From: Sphingomonas sp. Leaf407
GTDB lineage: Bacteria > Pseudomonadota > Alphaproteobacteria > Sphingomonadales > Sphingomonadaceae
Assembly (NCBI RefSeq): GCF_001425385.1
Contig: NZ_LMQO01000001.1
Location: forward strand, 372,001-436,000
Reading direction: 5' to 3'
Length of the DNA: 64,000 bases
Part shown: one piece after another, positions 56,108 to 64,000 of the stretch
How the letters are laid out: each line of letters opens with the position of its first letter
Numbering within the stretch: the first letter of the stretch is position 1
The notes under the pieces: model-generated
Told to the model about the DNA's origin: nothing
Seen by the model: the letters and a program-made list of their open reading frames with translations, nothing else
Databases searched by the model: none
Made by a program: the position numbers and the translations under genes

Positions 56108-57796
56108 TCACGCTGCGAGTGCGAGCGGGCGGGCGCGTTCGGTGCGGTCGCGCCCGGCCGCCTTGGCATGGAACAACGCCTGGTCGGCGAGACGGTAGAG
56201 CTTCTTCCAGTCGCCCTCGTTGGCGAGCGGGCCGTGGCACATGCCGATGCTGGTGGTGACGCGCAGGTCGAACGGCATGTTCTGCGCGCGGACGACCGAG
56301 AGGACCGCATCGGGATCGGGCATGGCGCGGGCCGGCCCCAGCATCGCGAATTCCTCGCCGCCCATCCGCGCCAGCAGCACGCCGTCCTGACGATGATCGC
56401 GCAGCACGCGGGCGAAAATGCGCAGCACCTCGTCGCCGCCGTCGTGGCCGATGGTGTCGTTGACCTGTTTGAAATGATCGATGTCGAACAGCATCAGCGT
56501 GCGCGGGCCGTCCGCCACGATCGCCCGCGCCATGAACGCCCGGCGGTTGAGCAGGCCGGTCAACGGATCGGTATCGGCCAGTTCGCGGCTGATCGCTTCC
56601 TGTCGCACCGCCTCGTCGCGTTCGATGCTGAGCAGGCGGATGCGATAGGCGATGGCGAGGCTGGTGAGCAGCGCCTCCGCGCTCATCGCCAGCAGCGTGG
56701 AATTGTCGATCCAGAAATTCCACTCGATCAGGTTCAGGTTATACAGGCCGCGCATCACCACCATGCCGATCGGCGATGCCCAGGTGAGCGAGAACAGCCA
56801 GAGATAATTGCTGCGCCGTGCCCATGCCCGCCACAGGATCGGCATCACCACCAGCGGCACGCTCATGAACATCACCGAATACACTTGGTCGAGCAGCCGG
56901 ATCGCGACGGGCGCGAACGCCATGAAGGCGGCGCCGAGCGCAAAGAACGCGGTGGCCGCGCCGTCGGTCGCCCGCCCGACCCAGCCGGTAAAGACGCGCG
57001 GTTCGAAGAAGCGCCGGCTGAACGCCAGTGCCGCCGCCGTTGCCCATGACAGCACGACATGGTTGAGCGTGATCCGGTTGTTGTTCGGCAGGTCGGGGAT
57101 CAGCCACGCCAGCGCCCCCGACGACGACAGCGCATAGAGGTTCAGGCACAGCAGCATCGCGCAATAGGCGATCTGGAAATCATGGCGCAGCGCCTTCCAC
57201 AGCGCGAGATTGTAGATCAGCAGCGCGGTACACAGCCCGACGAACCCGGCATAGAGGCCGGCGAGCAGCAGGTCCGACCGGATGCTGTCGGCATCGTCGC
57301 TGATCCGCGCGCCGACCACGATGCCGCGCAGGTTGGCTGCCCCGTCGATCCGCCACAACAGCCGCCGGATCGTGCCGGGCCGGTCGTCGAAGCGATGTTC
57401 GACCACCGCGCCGAGGCGGAGATGGCCGCTGACCCCCGATGCGTCGCTGGCGATCCCCTCGATCCGGCCGTCGTCGCGGATCGCATAGAGGGTGAGCGCG
57501 CGTTGCCACAGGCTGGCCTGACGGACGCGCAGCGCGCCGTGATCGTCGTCATGCCGCTGCACCGGTCCCGACAGGACCCAATAGTCGCCGGGTCCGAAGT
57601 GTTGCTGCGGCGTCGCGCAGTCGAACCGGGCAGGTTCGGTGAGGATCGCGCGCACGCTGTCCCCCGGCTGTGCCGGGCGGACGCACAGCGCCACCGGATC
57701 GCCGATGATCCCGGCCTGCGCCGATGCCGGCGTGGCAGCGAATACTGCCAGCGCCAGCAACATGATCGCCCAAATGTGTCGAACCCGCGACTCCAT
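56108..57796 (-). CDS. Diguanylate cyclase with 7TMR-DISM sensor
   Basis: A 562-residue membrane protein. Residues 1-27 form a signal peptide. A periplasmic 7TMR-DISM extracellular domain (about 30-165) is followed by seven membrane helices (about 175-375) and a C-terminal GGDEF domain (about 395-550). The domain has DTDPLTGLLNRRAFM, LFDIDHFKQVNDTIGHDGGDEVLR and the active site ARMGGEEFAML, so c-di-GMP synthesis is expected. No RxxD inhibitory site sits five residues before GGEEF (QDGV is there). No EAL domain is present. The ATG at 57796 is preferred to an upstream TTG. The ligand sensed is unknown. Confidence 0.9.
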   Translation of the reverse strand: MESRVRHIWAIMLLALAVFAATPASAQAGIIGDPVALCVRPAQPGDSVRAILTEPARFDCATPQQHFGPGDYWVLSGPVQRHDDDHGALRVRQASLWQRALTLYAIRDDGRIEGIASDASGVSGHLRLGAVVEHRFDDRPGTIRRLLWRIDGAANLRGIVVGARISDDADSIRSDLLLAGLYAGFVGLCTALLIYNLALWKALRHDFQIAYCAMLLCLNLYALSSSGALAWLIPDLPNNNRITLNHVVLSWATAAALAFSRRFFEPRVFTGWVGRATDGAATAFFALGAAFMAFAPVAIRLLDQVYSVMFMSVPLVVMPILWRAWARRSNYLWLFSLTWASPIGMVVMRGLYNLNLIEWNFWIDNSTLLAMSAEALLTSLAIAYRIRLLSIERDEAVRQEAISRELADTDPLTGLLNRRAFMARAIVADGPRTLMLFDIDHFKQVNDTIGHDGGDEVLRIFARVLRDHRQDGVLLARMGGEEFAMLGPARAMPDPDAVLSVVRAQNMPFDLRVTTSIGMCHGPLANEGDWKKLYRLADQALFHAKAAGRDRTERARPLALAA

Positions 57797-57887
57797 CGCC
57801 CGATGATGCACGACAGCCGACAATTTTCGGTAAATGCGGGTTTTGCCGGAACCGCGCGGAAGCGGGCCGGCACCGCAAAACGCACCC

Positions 57888-58196
57888 TCAGCCCGGCGCG
57901 ACGACGATCGACCGCAGGCCGGCGGCGACCGCTTCCTGCGACAATGCCTGCATCGCGGCGGCGGGGGTGCCGATCGGCATCATCACCCGCGCGCTCGACC
58001 GGCCGTCGCCCAGCGCCTGCGGAAAGCTGGTCATCCGGGTCGGGCGGTGCGCGCCCTGTGCGCGGACGAAGGCCTCCACCGCCGCGCTGGGGCCGGCCAC
58101 CGTCAGTTCCGGGCCGCCCGCCACCGGTGCCACGCCGCAGCCCGCCGTGGCGCACGCCAGCACCATGGTCGCCGCCATCGTCATCGATTTCCGCAT
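57888..58196 (-). CDS. Hypothetical small lipoprotein
   Basis: A 102-residue protein with a signal sequence MRKSMTMAATMVLACATAGCG. Lipobox cysteines are possible at VLAC (Cys15) or TAGC (Cys20). The mature part is about 80 residues of mixed Ala/Val/Arg composition (ELTVAGPSAAVEAFVRAQGAHRPTRMTSFPQALGDGRSSARVMM). The pattern resembles small periplasmic proteins with a single alpha/beta domain. No family recognised. It lies between the cyclase and nuclease genes on the same strand. Confidence 0.6.
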   Translation of the reverse strand: MRKSMTMAATMVLACATAGCGVAPVAGGPELTVAGPSAAVEAFVRAQGAHRPTRMTSFPQALGDGRSSARVMMPIGTPAAAMQALSQEAVAAGLRSIVVAPG

Positions 58197-58280
58197 CCCC
58201 GTCCCCTTCGCCGGCCGTGTCGGTCACGGTCCGTTTGTCGGAGGCCAAGCTGACACGCGGTCAGCCGGTGCGCAACACCC

Positions 58281-59123
58281 TTATCCCAGCGCCTCGTCGA
58301 GCAGACGGGCGAGGCGCAGGCCGCCCTTCTTCACCTGATCCTGCGCGATCGGCACCAGCCGGGCGATCGTCGCATCGTCGAGCTTCACCCGCCCCGCAGG
58401 CTTGGGCGCGCAGGCATCGCCGCCCAGCGCGGGGGCATAGGCATAGTCGCGGCTGACGGTCCAGCTATCGCGGCTCCAGTCCTCGACGCTGCCCGCCTGC
58501 ACGGCCGCGCGCTCGGCCGGGGTATAGACGCGCAGGATCGACGGCGGGGTCGAGATCGCGCGCTCGGCCAGCGGCCCGTCCCAGATCGAATGGAGGTTGA
58601 ACCGCTCGGGGGCATAGACGCCGTAATCGGCCTTCACCCGGTTCCCGCCGAGGTCGCCACGATCGCCGGCATGGAGCGGCATGTGCAGGTCGCCGACGAA
58701 ATGGACGAGGAAGGCCAGCGCCTGCACCTTTTCGCGCATCGGCACCTTGGGGTCCTTCAGCAGCTTCACGTCGCGCTCGATCTGCGCCGATACGCAATTG
58801 CCGTCCCTGCACGCTGACTTCAGGTCGAACGGCTTGCACACGTCGACGTTCTGGTAGTGCCACGCATAGGCATAGCTGAATCGCTCGCCCAAGGGCTTGA
58901 CGCAATCGGCCCACACGCTGGCCTGTTCGATCGTCCGCGCCGGGCAGGTCGGCGTCTCCAGCAGCGCCTGATGCCGCAGGATGCGCTCGATCGCCGCGCG
59001 GGTTTCGGGGCGGACGTTCAGCCTTGCGATGGTCGCGACGCTCTCATGCCCGAACTCCCAATACGCGTGGGCGGGCGAGGCGGCGAACAGCGCGGCAAGC
59101 GCGAGGATCAGGCGGCGAATCAT
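58281..59123 (-). CDS. S1/P1-type secreted nuclease
   Basis: A 280-residue exported zinc nuclease of the S1/P1 group, which cleaves single-stranded nucleic acid. The signal peptide (MIRRLILALAALFAASPAHA) leaves Trp at or near the mature N-terminus (YWEFGHESVA), the first zinc ligand with the following His. Later ligand motifs are visible: AWHYQNVD, FLVHFVGDLHMPLHAGDRGDLGGNRV and NLHSIWD. All nine ligand positions appear to be kept. The start at 59123 is chosen for the signal peptide. It probably scavenges phosphate or nucleosides in the periplasm. Confidence 0.9.
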   Translation of the reverse strand: MIRRLILALAALFAASPAHAYWEFGHESVATIARLNVRPETRAAIERILRHQALLETPTCPARTIEQASVWADCVKPLGERFSYAYAWHYQNVDVCKPFDLKSACRDGNCVSAQIERDVKLLKDPKVPMREKVQALAFLVHFVGDLHMPLHAGDRGDLGGNRVKADYGVYAPERFNLHSIWDGPLAERAISTPPSILRVYTPAERAAVQAGSVEDWSRDSWTVSRDYAYAPALGGDACAPKPAGRVKLDDATIARLVPIAQDQVKKGGLRLARLLDEALG

Positions 59124-59133
59124 GGGGTTGGCG

Positions 59134-59526
59134 TTAGCTTGCGGCTTCGTACAGTTCCAGCGGCAACCCGTCGGGGTCGGTGAAGAAGGTGAAGCGCTGT
59201 CCGGTATGTTCGTCGATGCGGACCGGTTCGCACGGCACGCCATGCCCGGCCAGTCGCGCGACCTCCGCGTCGATGTCGGCGACGGTGAAGGCGAGATGGC
59301 GCAGGCCGAGCGCTTCGGGGCGCGACGGGCGGGCCGGGCTGTCGGGGAAGGTGAACAGCTCGATCTGCGCCGATCCGATCGCGAGATCGCATTTCCACGA
59401 TTTGCGTTCGGCGCGATAGACTTCGCGGATCACGCTCAGGCCCAGCACGTCGCGGTAAAAGCGTTTCGAGCGGTCATAGTCCGACGCGATGATCGCGACA
59501 TGGTGGAGCGCGACGAGGCCGCTCAT
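59134..59526 (-). CDS. VOC-family protein (YaeR/glyoxalase-like)
   Basis: A 130-residue vicinal-oxygen-chelate protein: LHHVAIIASDYDRSKRFYRDVLGLSVIRE, then IGSAQIELFTFPDSP, LGLRHLAFTVADIDAEVARLAGHGV and FTFFTDPDGLPLELYE. Metal-ligand candidates are His8, Glu56, His76 and the Glu near the C-terminus. It resembles YaeR-like proteins of unknown substrate rather than true glyoxalase I. Its ATG overlaps the stop of the isoaspartyl peptidase gene (59523-59526), so the two are coupled. Confidence 0.87.
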   Translation of the reverse strand: MSGLVALHHVAIIASDYDRSKRFYRDVLGLSVIREVYRAERKSWKCDLAIGSAQIELFTFPDSPARPSRPEALGLRHLAFTVADIDAEVARLAGHGVPCEPVRIDEHTGQRFTFFTDPDGLPLELYEAAS

Positions 59527-60461
59527 GCCTCGTCACCATAGATCGCGACGTGGCGCGTGCCGCCGGCGGCGGCGCGGCCGCGGAACATGCCCGGCGTGGT
59601 GAAGCTCCACGCCGCATCGCCCTTGGGGCCGGTGACGATCACCCCGCCGGTGCCGCCCAGCGCCTGTACTTCGCCCAGCACGGTATCGGCGGCGGTTTGC
59701 AGGTCCTCACCGGTGAAGCGGATGCGCGCGCCGATCTCATGCCCCACGCCCACGCGGATGAAGAATTCGCCCGAGCCGGTGGCGCTGACCGCGCACGACC
59801 GGTCGTCGGCATGGGTGCCCGCCCCGATCAGCGGCGAATCGCCGACCCGGCCCCAGCGCTTGGCGGTGACGCCGCCGGTCGAGGTGGCGGCGGCGACATG
59901 GCCATGGCTGTCGACCGCGACCGCGCCGACCGTGCCGTATTTCATGTCGACATCGAACCAGTTGTCGGGATCGGCCTTCATCGCCTCCAGTTGCGCGCGG
60001 CGCGCGGGCGTCAGGAACCAGTCGGGGTCGGCCTGTTCCACGCCCTGTTCGGTCGCGAACACGTCGGCCCCCTTGCCGGCGAGCAGGACGTGCGGGCTGT
60101 GGTCCATCACCGCGCGGGCAAGCGTGACGGGGTGGCGGCTGCGGGTGACGCCCGCCACCGCGCCCGCCGCGCGGGTGTGACCGTCCATGATCGCGGCGTC
60201 CAGCTCGATCCCGCCGTCATAGGTCAGCACCGCGCCGCGCCCCGAATTGAAGGTGGGATCATCCTCCAGCACGCGCACCGCCGCCTCCACCGCGTCCAGC
60301 GCCGCGCCGCCCGCCGCCAGCACCGCCTCGCCCGCGCGCAAGGCGGCGTCCAGCCCGGCCCGTGCCGCCGCGTCGGTCGCCGCGCTCACCGTCTCGCGGG
60401 TCAGGACGCCGGCGCCGCCGTGGATCATCAGCGTCCAGGAAGGAGTGGGGGAGGCGGACAT
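59523..60461 (-). CDS. Isoaspartyl peptidase / plant-type L-asparaginase
   Basis: A 312-residue Ntn-hydrolase. The proenzyme is expected to cut itself before Thr177 ([24 protein letters not shown]), giving alpha and beta chains; Thr177 is the nucleophile. The N-terminal [12 protein letters not shown] and [24 protein letters not shown], and the beta-chain [16 protein letters not shown], are diagnostic. It removes isoaspartyl residues from peptides and can hydrolyse asparagine. The start at 60461 follows GGAGTGGGGGAGG. Translation is coupled to the VOC gene downstream. Confidence 0.93.
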   Translation of the reverse strand: MSASPTPSWTLMIHGGAGVLTRETVSAATDAAARAGLDAALRAGEAVLAAGGAALDAVEAAVRVLEDDPTFNSGRGAVLTYDGGIELDAAIMDGHTRAAGAVAGVTRSRHPVTLARAVMDHSPHVLLAGKGADVFATEQGVEQADPDWFLTPARRAQLEAMKADPDNWFDVDMKYGTVGAVAVDSHGHVAAATSTGGVTAKRWGRVGDSPLIGAGTHADDRSCAVSATGSGEFFIRVGVGHEIGARIRFTGEDLQTAADTVLGEVQALGGTGGVIVTGPKGDAAWSFTTPGMFRGRAAAGGTRHVAIYGDEA

Positions 60462-60504
60462 GGCGACGTTCCTGTGGACTGCGAAAAGGGAGCGCCGCCT
60501 GCTA

Positions 60505-61677
60505 TCAGATCGCGCGCGCCATGCCACCCCGCGCCGCGGTTCCACGCGGCGGCATCCCCAGCAGCAGCCCCAGCGTCGGCACGGCACGCGCGGCCAGACA
60601 GGCGGCGGCACAGGCGGCGATCGTCACCGCGAACACGATCACCGCCATCGCGCCCGCGCCAAGATCGAACGGCAACAGGAACCAGATGGTCGCGACGATC
60701 ACCGGATGATGCACCAGATACGCCGGGAACACCGCGCGCGACAGCGGCAGCCGCCAGCGATGGTCGCGGTTGGCCAGCGCATCGGCCAGATGGAACAGCG
60801 TGACGATCATCCCCCACGCCATCACCGATCGCGCCGCCCGGTCGATCGCCATCACCAGATGCGGCGGCACGGCGGTGCCGGGATAGCGCAGCTCGACCGC
60901 CGTCGTCACGATCCCGCCGGCCAGCGCGATCCCCGCCGCCGGCCGCCAGTGGCGGTGCAGCGCCCCCCACAGCGCCGGGCGTCGCCCGAGCAGAAATCCC
61001 GCCGCGAACAACGGCCAATATTGCGAATGCCCCGCCCAGTCGCTCGCCAGCCCCATCCGCTCGGCGACGGTGAACAACAGCGCGAGGCGCAGCCCGACCA
61101 GCAGCGCGAGCGGGGCCCAGAGCAGCCGGTGGCCCTGCATCAGCCAGCCGGCGGCGCGATCGAGCAGCCGGTCGGTCCGCCCCCCTGCGCCCGCGAGCAG
61201 TGCGACCAGCACCATGGTATAGACCCACAGATAGGCGACGAACCACAGATGCTCCCAACTGGGAAAGGCCACGCCCCAGAAGCGCCCGTCGTGCCATGCG
61301 TCATGGACCCAGAACCAGCCGAGCGTCCGGGGATAGCCCCCTTCGCGCACCCGCACCCACATTTCCACCGGCACGACCGCGACCATCGCGAAGGCGAGCG
61401 GGACCAGCAGCCGTTTCGACCGGTCGATCGCGAAGTCGCCGCGCCCGGCCGAGCGCAGCGACAGCATCGCCGAGGCATAGCCCGACACGGCGAACAGCAA
61501 TCCCAGCCGCCACGGCGTCACCGCCATCATCGGCACGATCAGCCAGTGAAAGGCATAGGGCGTCTTGACCACCCAGTCCCACGGGCTGAACGCCATGGCG
61601 ATGTGATAGGGGACCAGCAGCGCGAAGGCGGCGATGCGCAGCCAGTCCAGCCCGTAATGTCTTGCCCGAAGGTTCAC
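60505..61677 (-). CDS. Membrane acyltransferase (Acyl_transf_3 / OpgC-like)
   Basis: A 390-residue integral membrane protein with about ten helices. The N-terminal [23 protein letters not shown] carries the family's Arg and His (WLRI...YH), the likely acyl-transfer site. It also has the [10 protein letters not shown], FGFxW-like region and GxxLxRRPALW features common in acyltransferase-3 proteins that modify sugars or glucans. The start is a GTG (61675-61677). The substrate is not known. It is divergent from ispG, with a 96-bp gap. Confidence 0.85.
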   Translation of the reverse strand: MNLRARHYGLDWLRIAAFALLVPYHIAMAFSPWDWVVKTPYAFHWLIVPMMAVTPWRLGLLFAVSGYASAMLSLRSAGRGDFAIDRSKRLLVPLAFAMVAVVPVEMWVRVREGGYPRTLGWFWVHDAWHDGRFWGVAFPSWEHLWFVAYLWVYTMVLVALLAGAGGRTDRLLDRAAGWLMQGHRLLWAPLALLVGLRLALLFTVAERMGLASDWAGHSQYWPLFAAGFLLGRRPALWGALHRHWRPAAGIALAGGIVTTAVELRYPGTAVPPHLVMAIDRAARSVMAWGMIVTLFHLADALANRDHRWRLPLSRAVFPAYLVHHPVIVATIWFLLPFDLGAGAMAVIVFAVTIAACAAACLAARAVPTLGLLLGMPPRGTAARGGMARAI

Positions 61678-61773
61678 GTACGCGAAGGCCTACCCCGCCT
61701 CGCGCGCCTTTCGCACGAAACAATGCGGGGCTATAGCAAGCCTCCGGTTACGCAAGCCTTAGCGAGAATTTTC

Positions 61774-62898
61774 ATGTCGATCCGTCCGTGGCGCGATATA
61801 CACCGCCGTCAAAGCCGCCAGATCATGGTCGGCAACGTGCCCGTCGGCGGCGACGCGCCGGTCACGGTGCAGACGATGACCAATACCGACACGTCGGACG
61901 CGGTGGCGACGCTCGACCAGATCCGCCGCTGCGAGGAAGCGGGCGCGGACATCATCCGCGTCTCCTGCCCCGACGTGCCCAGCACACAGGCGCTGCGCCA
62001 GATCACCCGCGCCGCGCGGGTGCCGATCGTCGCCGACATCCATTTCCACTACAAGCGCGCGCTGGAGGCCGCCGATGCGGGGGCGGCGTGCCTGCGCATC
62101 AATCCGGGCAACATCGGATCGAACGAGCGCGTCGCCGAAGTCGTCCGCGCCGCCAAGGCGAACGGCTGCGCGATCCGCATCGGCGTGAACGGCGGCAGCC
62201 TCGAAAAGCATCTGCTGGAGAAATACGGCGAGCCGTGCCCCGACGCGCTGGTCGAATCGGCGATGGACCATATCAAGCTGTTGCAGGACCATGATTTCCA
62301 CGAGTTCAAGGTCGCGGTAAAGGCATCCGACCTGTTCATGGCGGTCGCGGCGTATCAGCAACTGGCCGAAATGGTCGATTGCCCGCTGCATCTGGGCATC
62401 ACCGAGGCGGGCGGCTTCGTCGGCGGGACGGTCAAGTCGGCGATCGGCATCGGATCTTTGCTGTGGTTCGGCATCGGCGACACGATCCGCGTGTCGCTGT
62501 CGGCCGAGCCGGAGGAGGAAATCCGCGTCGGCTTCGAGATTCTCAAAAGCCTCGGCATCCGCAACCGCGGCGTGCGCGTGGTGTCGTGCCCGTCGTGCGC
62601 GCGGCAGGGGTTCGACGTGATCCGCACCGTGCAGGCGCTGGAGGAACGGTTGCAGCACATCCGCACGCCGATGTCGCTGTCGGTGCTCGGCTGCGTCGTC
62701 AACGGCCCCGGCGAGGCGCGCGAGACCGACATCGGGATTACGGGGGGCGGCAACGGCCGGCACATGGTCTATCTGTCGGGCGTCACCGACCATCACGTGC
62801 AGGACGCCGACATGATCGAGCATATCGTCAAGCTGGTCGAAGCGAAGGCGGCGGAAATCGACGCGGCCGGCGCGGGCATGCCGCAGGCAGCGGAGTAA
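61774..62898 (+). CDS. ispG: 4-hydroxy-3-methylbut-2-enyl-diphosphate synthase
   Basis: A 374-residue [4Fe-4S] enzyme of the MEP isoprenoid pathway, converting ME-cPP to HMBPP. The N-terminal TIM barrel has [22 protein letters not shown] and [13 protein letters not shown]. The Fe-S ligands are Cys272 and Cys275 (SCPSCARQG), Cys307 ([11 protein letters not shown]) and Glu314. The start at 61774 is the normal N-terminus ([20 protein letters not shown]); a long in-frame upstream extension is antisense to two real genes. A palindromic repeat begins 9 bp after the stop. Confidence 0.97.
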   Translation: MSIRPWRDIHRRQSRQIMVGNVPVGGDAPVTVQTMTNTDTSDAVATLDQIRRCEEAGADIIRVSCPDVPSTQALRQITRAARVPIVADIHFHYKRALEAADAGAACLRINPGNIGSNERVAEVVRAAKANGCAIRIGVNGGSLEKHLLEKYGEPCPDALVESAMDHIKLLQDHDFHEFKVAVKASDLFMAVAAYQQLAEMVDCPLHLGITEAGGFVGGTVKSAIGIGSLLWFGIGDTIRVSLSAEPEEEIRVGFEILKSLGIRNRGVRVVSCPSCARQGFDVIRTVQALEERLQHIRTPMSLSVLGCVVNGPGEARETDIGITGGGNGRHMVYLSGVTDHHVQDADMIEHIVKLVEAKAAEIDAAGAGMPQAAE

Positions 62899-62907
62899 CG
62901 CTTTACG

Positions 62908-63016
62908 CTCCCCTCCCTGGCAGGGAGGGGCTGGGGGTGGGTAGGCCGGTTGTGGCGCGCGTACCTTCCCTCGCGGGCCGACCCACCCCCGACCCCTCCC
63001 TCGTCAGGGAGGGGAG
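62908..63016. repeat. CTCCCCTCCCTG palindromic repeat, copy 5
   Basis: A complete copy: CTCCCCTCCCTGGCAGGGAG on the left, TCGTCAGGGAGGGGAG on the right, inner arms GGGGGTGGGTAGGCCGG and CCGACCCACCCCC. It fills the space between the convergent ispG and DUF1345 genes and may serve as a terminator for both. Confidence 0.8.
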
Positions 63017-63025
63017 AAAAACGCC

Positions 63026-63664
63026 CTACGATCCCCCCAGCACGTTCACGCTGAACGCCACCACACCAAGGTTGAACAGGAACGCGATCAGGCAGTGGCC
63101 GGTCGCCACCCGGCGCATCGACCGGCTGGTCAGCGTGACGTCCGACGTCTGGAACGTCATGCCGAGCGTGAAGGCGAAATACACGAAATCCCAGTAGTCG
63201 GGTTCGTCGGTGCCGGGAACCGACAGCCCGCCGGTATCCCGGCCATCGCCGGCGGCGGTGTAGAACAGATGCGCGTAATGCAGCGTATAGACGGTGTTGG
63301 CGAAGCCCCATGCCAGCAGCAGCGTGGCGACGACCAGTGCCATTACCGGCGGTCTGGGAGCGCCGCGCTGGCCCAGTTCGGCGGCGATCGCCGCCAGCAC
63401 CACGATCGCGATCCCGCCCGACAGCAGCAGCAGCAGCGCGCGGTTGGCGTCGTTGCGCAGTGCTGCGGCGCGCATCGCATCGGCCGATGCGCCGAGCAGC
63501 GGCACGCACGACAGCAGGAAGACGACCGCCCCGGCATCGAACGCCAGCGGAACCCCGCTGCGCCAGCCGAGCGCGGGGACGCTCCACGCCCCGGTCGCGC
63601 CCGCGACCAGGGCGAAGGCGAGGAAGCGCGGCGGCGCGATGCGTTGGCCTAGATCGAGCGACAT
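63026..63664 (-). CDS. DUF1345 membrane protein
   Basis: A 212-residue protein with about five membrane helices. The DUF1345 signature is visible: LLLAWGFANTVYTLHYAHLFYT, the acidic periplasmic loop, then EPDYWDFVYFAFTLGMTFQTSDVTLTSRSMRRVATGHCLIAFLFNLGVVAFSVN. The family resembles potassium-channel-like or unknown inner-membrane proteins; no function is established. The start ATG is at 63664. Confidence 0.9.
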   Translation of the reverse strand: MSLDLGQRIAPPRFLAFALVAGATGAWSVPALGWRSGVPLAFDAGAVVFLLSCVPLLGASADAMRAAALRNDANRALLLLLSGGIAIVVLAAIAAELGQRGAPRPPVMALVVATLLLAWGFANTVYTLHYAHLFYTAAGDGRDTGGLSVPGTDEPDYWDFVYFAFTLGMTFQTSDVTLTSRSMRRVATGHCLIAFLFNLGVVAFSVNVLGGS

Positions 63665-63703
63665 GGCACCAGTCTATCGCACCGCCTTGTCGTTCGGAAG
63701 CGG

Positions 63704-63735
63704 CCCGGCCGGTCCCGCTGACGGGGCCGGCCGGG
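63704..63735 (-). terminator. GC-rich hairpin after the 41-residue gene
   Basis: A 13-bp stem (63704-63716 with 63723-63735, one mismatch) around a GCTGAC loop. It lies 12 bases beyond the stop of the small gene on the minus strand. There is no T run, so it is a probable but weak terminator. Confidence 0.45.
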
Positions 63736-63747
63736 TACGGTGCCGGT

Positions 63748-63873
63748 TCAGCTCTTGATCGTCACCATGCCGACCGGCTTGTCCTTGGTCGATGCGTTGG
63801 CGGCGATGGTCTTGACCTTGACCGCCTTGGGCTTGCGGACTTCCTTGTTCGACTTCTGCTGGCTCTTGGCCAT
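63748..63873 (-). CDS. Small basic protein, 41 residues
   Basis: MAKSQQKSNKEVRKPKAVKV then KTIAANASTKDKPVGMVTIKS. It is strongly basic and disordered-looking in the first half, like small conserved hypothetical proteins of sphingomonads. GAAGGAC lies six bases before the ATG, which makes translation credible despite its size. A longer in-frame start at 63996 would add non-conserved sequence. Function unknown; nucleic-acid binding is only a guess from charge. The remaining 127 bases to the right edge show no gene. Confidence 0.65.
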   Translation of the reverse strand: MAKSQQKSNKEVRKPKAVKVKTIAANASTKDKPVGMVTIKS

Positions 63874-64000
63874 GACGCTGTCCTTCGTGGGCGAGACGCC
63901 CGGTGGCGAGCCTACACCATCCGCATCCCGACCCTTGCATCCAATCGGCGGCCACGCGACAGCGGTTTCGCCCGCCGTTCGCAAAGGTCCGCCCATGTCC

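Noticed and set aside
60247..61773. In-frame extension upstream of ispG that would give an 883-residue fusion
   Set aside because: The extension is antisense to the isoaspartyl peptidase and acyltransferase genes, has no family features, and IspG has its normal N-terminus at 61774.
1..64000. tRNA, rRNA or CRISPR arrays
   Set aside because: No cloverleaf with a T-loop GGTTCRANNCC pattern, no rRNA-like sequence and no regularly spaced direct repeats were found on either strand. The recurring palindromes are dispersed, not arrayed.

Overview
The window is GC-rich, densely coded bacterial chromosome, most likely from a sphingomonad alphaproteobacterium (Sphingomonas or a close relative). This rests on family content and gene order: a short class Ia NrdA, MASE1 hybrid kinase, DUF2171 and DUF2721 proteins, the miaB-phoH-ybeY-corC-lnt-metK-trmB order, and abundant short palindromic repeats. 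I see no rRNA, tRNA, CRISPR array, complete insertion sequence or prophage.

Layout. 1-7.6 kb: a partial lipoprotein, an M16 zinc protease, a type II NADH dehydrogenase, a small outer-membrane barrel and an HNH protein. 7.8-12.6 kb: ribonucleotide reductase genes nrdB and nrdA, separated by three unrelated genes. 12.9-18.9 kb: small membrane proteins, a GNAT protein, and a hybrid histidine kinase convergent with a LuxR-type regulator. 19.0-21.7 kb: an NAD-salvage cluster (nicotinamidase-like hydrolase, NrtR-like regulator, pncB) around a perfect palindromic operator. 21.7-33.6 kb: a heavy-metal island with czcCBA, copAB and copCD. It is headed by a CnrY-CnrX-CnrH-type anti-sigma/sensor/ECF-sigma module whose sensor keeps every known metal ligand of CnrX at exact spacing.

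33.6-38.8 kb: a second HNH paralogue, an overlapping operon (TspO, DCC thiol oxidoreductase, DUF427, class II photolyase), trmB and a PAP2 phosphatase. 37.4-53.7 kb: the minus-strand housekeeping series miaB, phoH, ybeY, corC, lnt, metK, trmB is in conserved order but stretched by inserted modules: hemerythrin, alcohol dehydrogenase, a vapBC toxin-antitoxin pair with its own operator, a PQQ sugar dehydrogenase, a PHA-system protein, an SMR pump and secreted unknowns. 54.3-64 kb: acyl-CoA ligase, a DISM-type diguanylate cyclase, S1/P1 nuclease, a VOC protein, isoaspartyl peptidase, a membrane acyltransferase, ispG and a DUF1345 protein.

The least explained part is the intergenic DNA. At least four families of short inverted-repeat elements recur at gene ends. 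One copy is interrupted by a 64-bp insert that can fold as a three-way junction. Two distant convergent intergenic regions share an unnamed composite element: a TGTCCTACA block, a hairpin, a TTGCG-N7-CGCAA palindrome and a tandem GTAAACTTT repeat. These elements, the CnrX-like sensor wired to copper genes, and the toxin-antitoxin pair inside the ybeZ-ybeY unit are the best candidates for follow-up.
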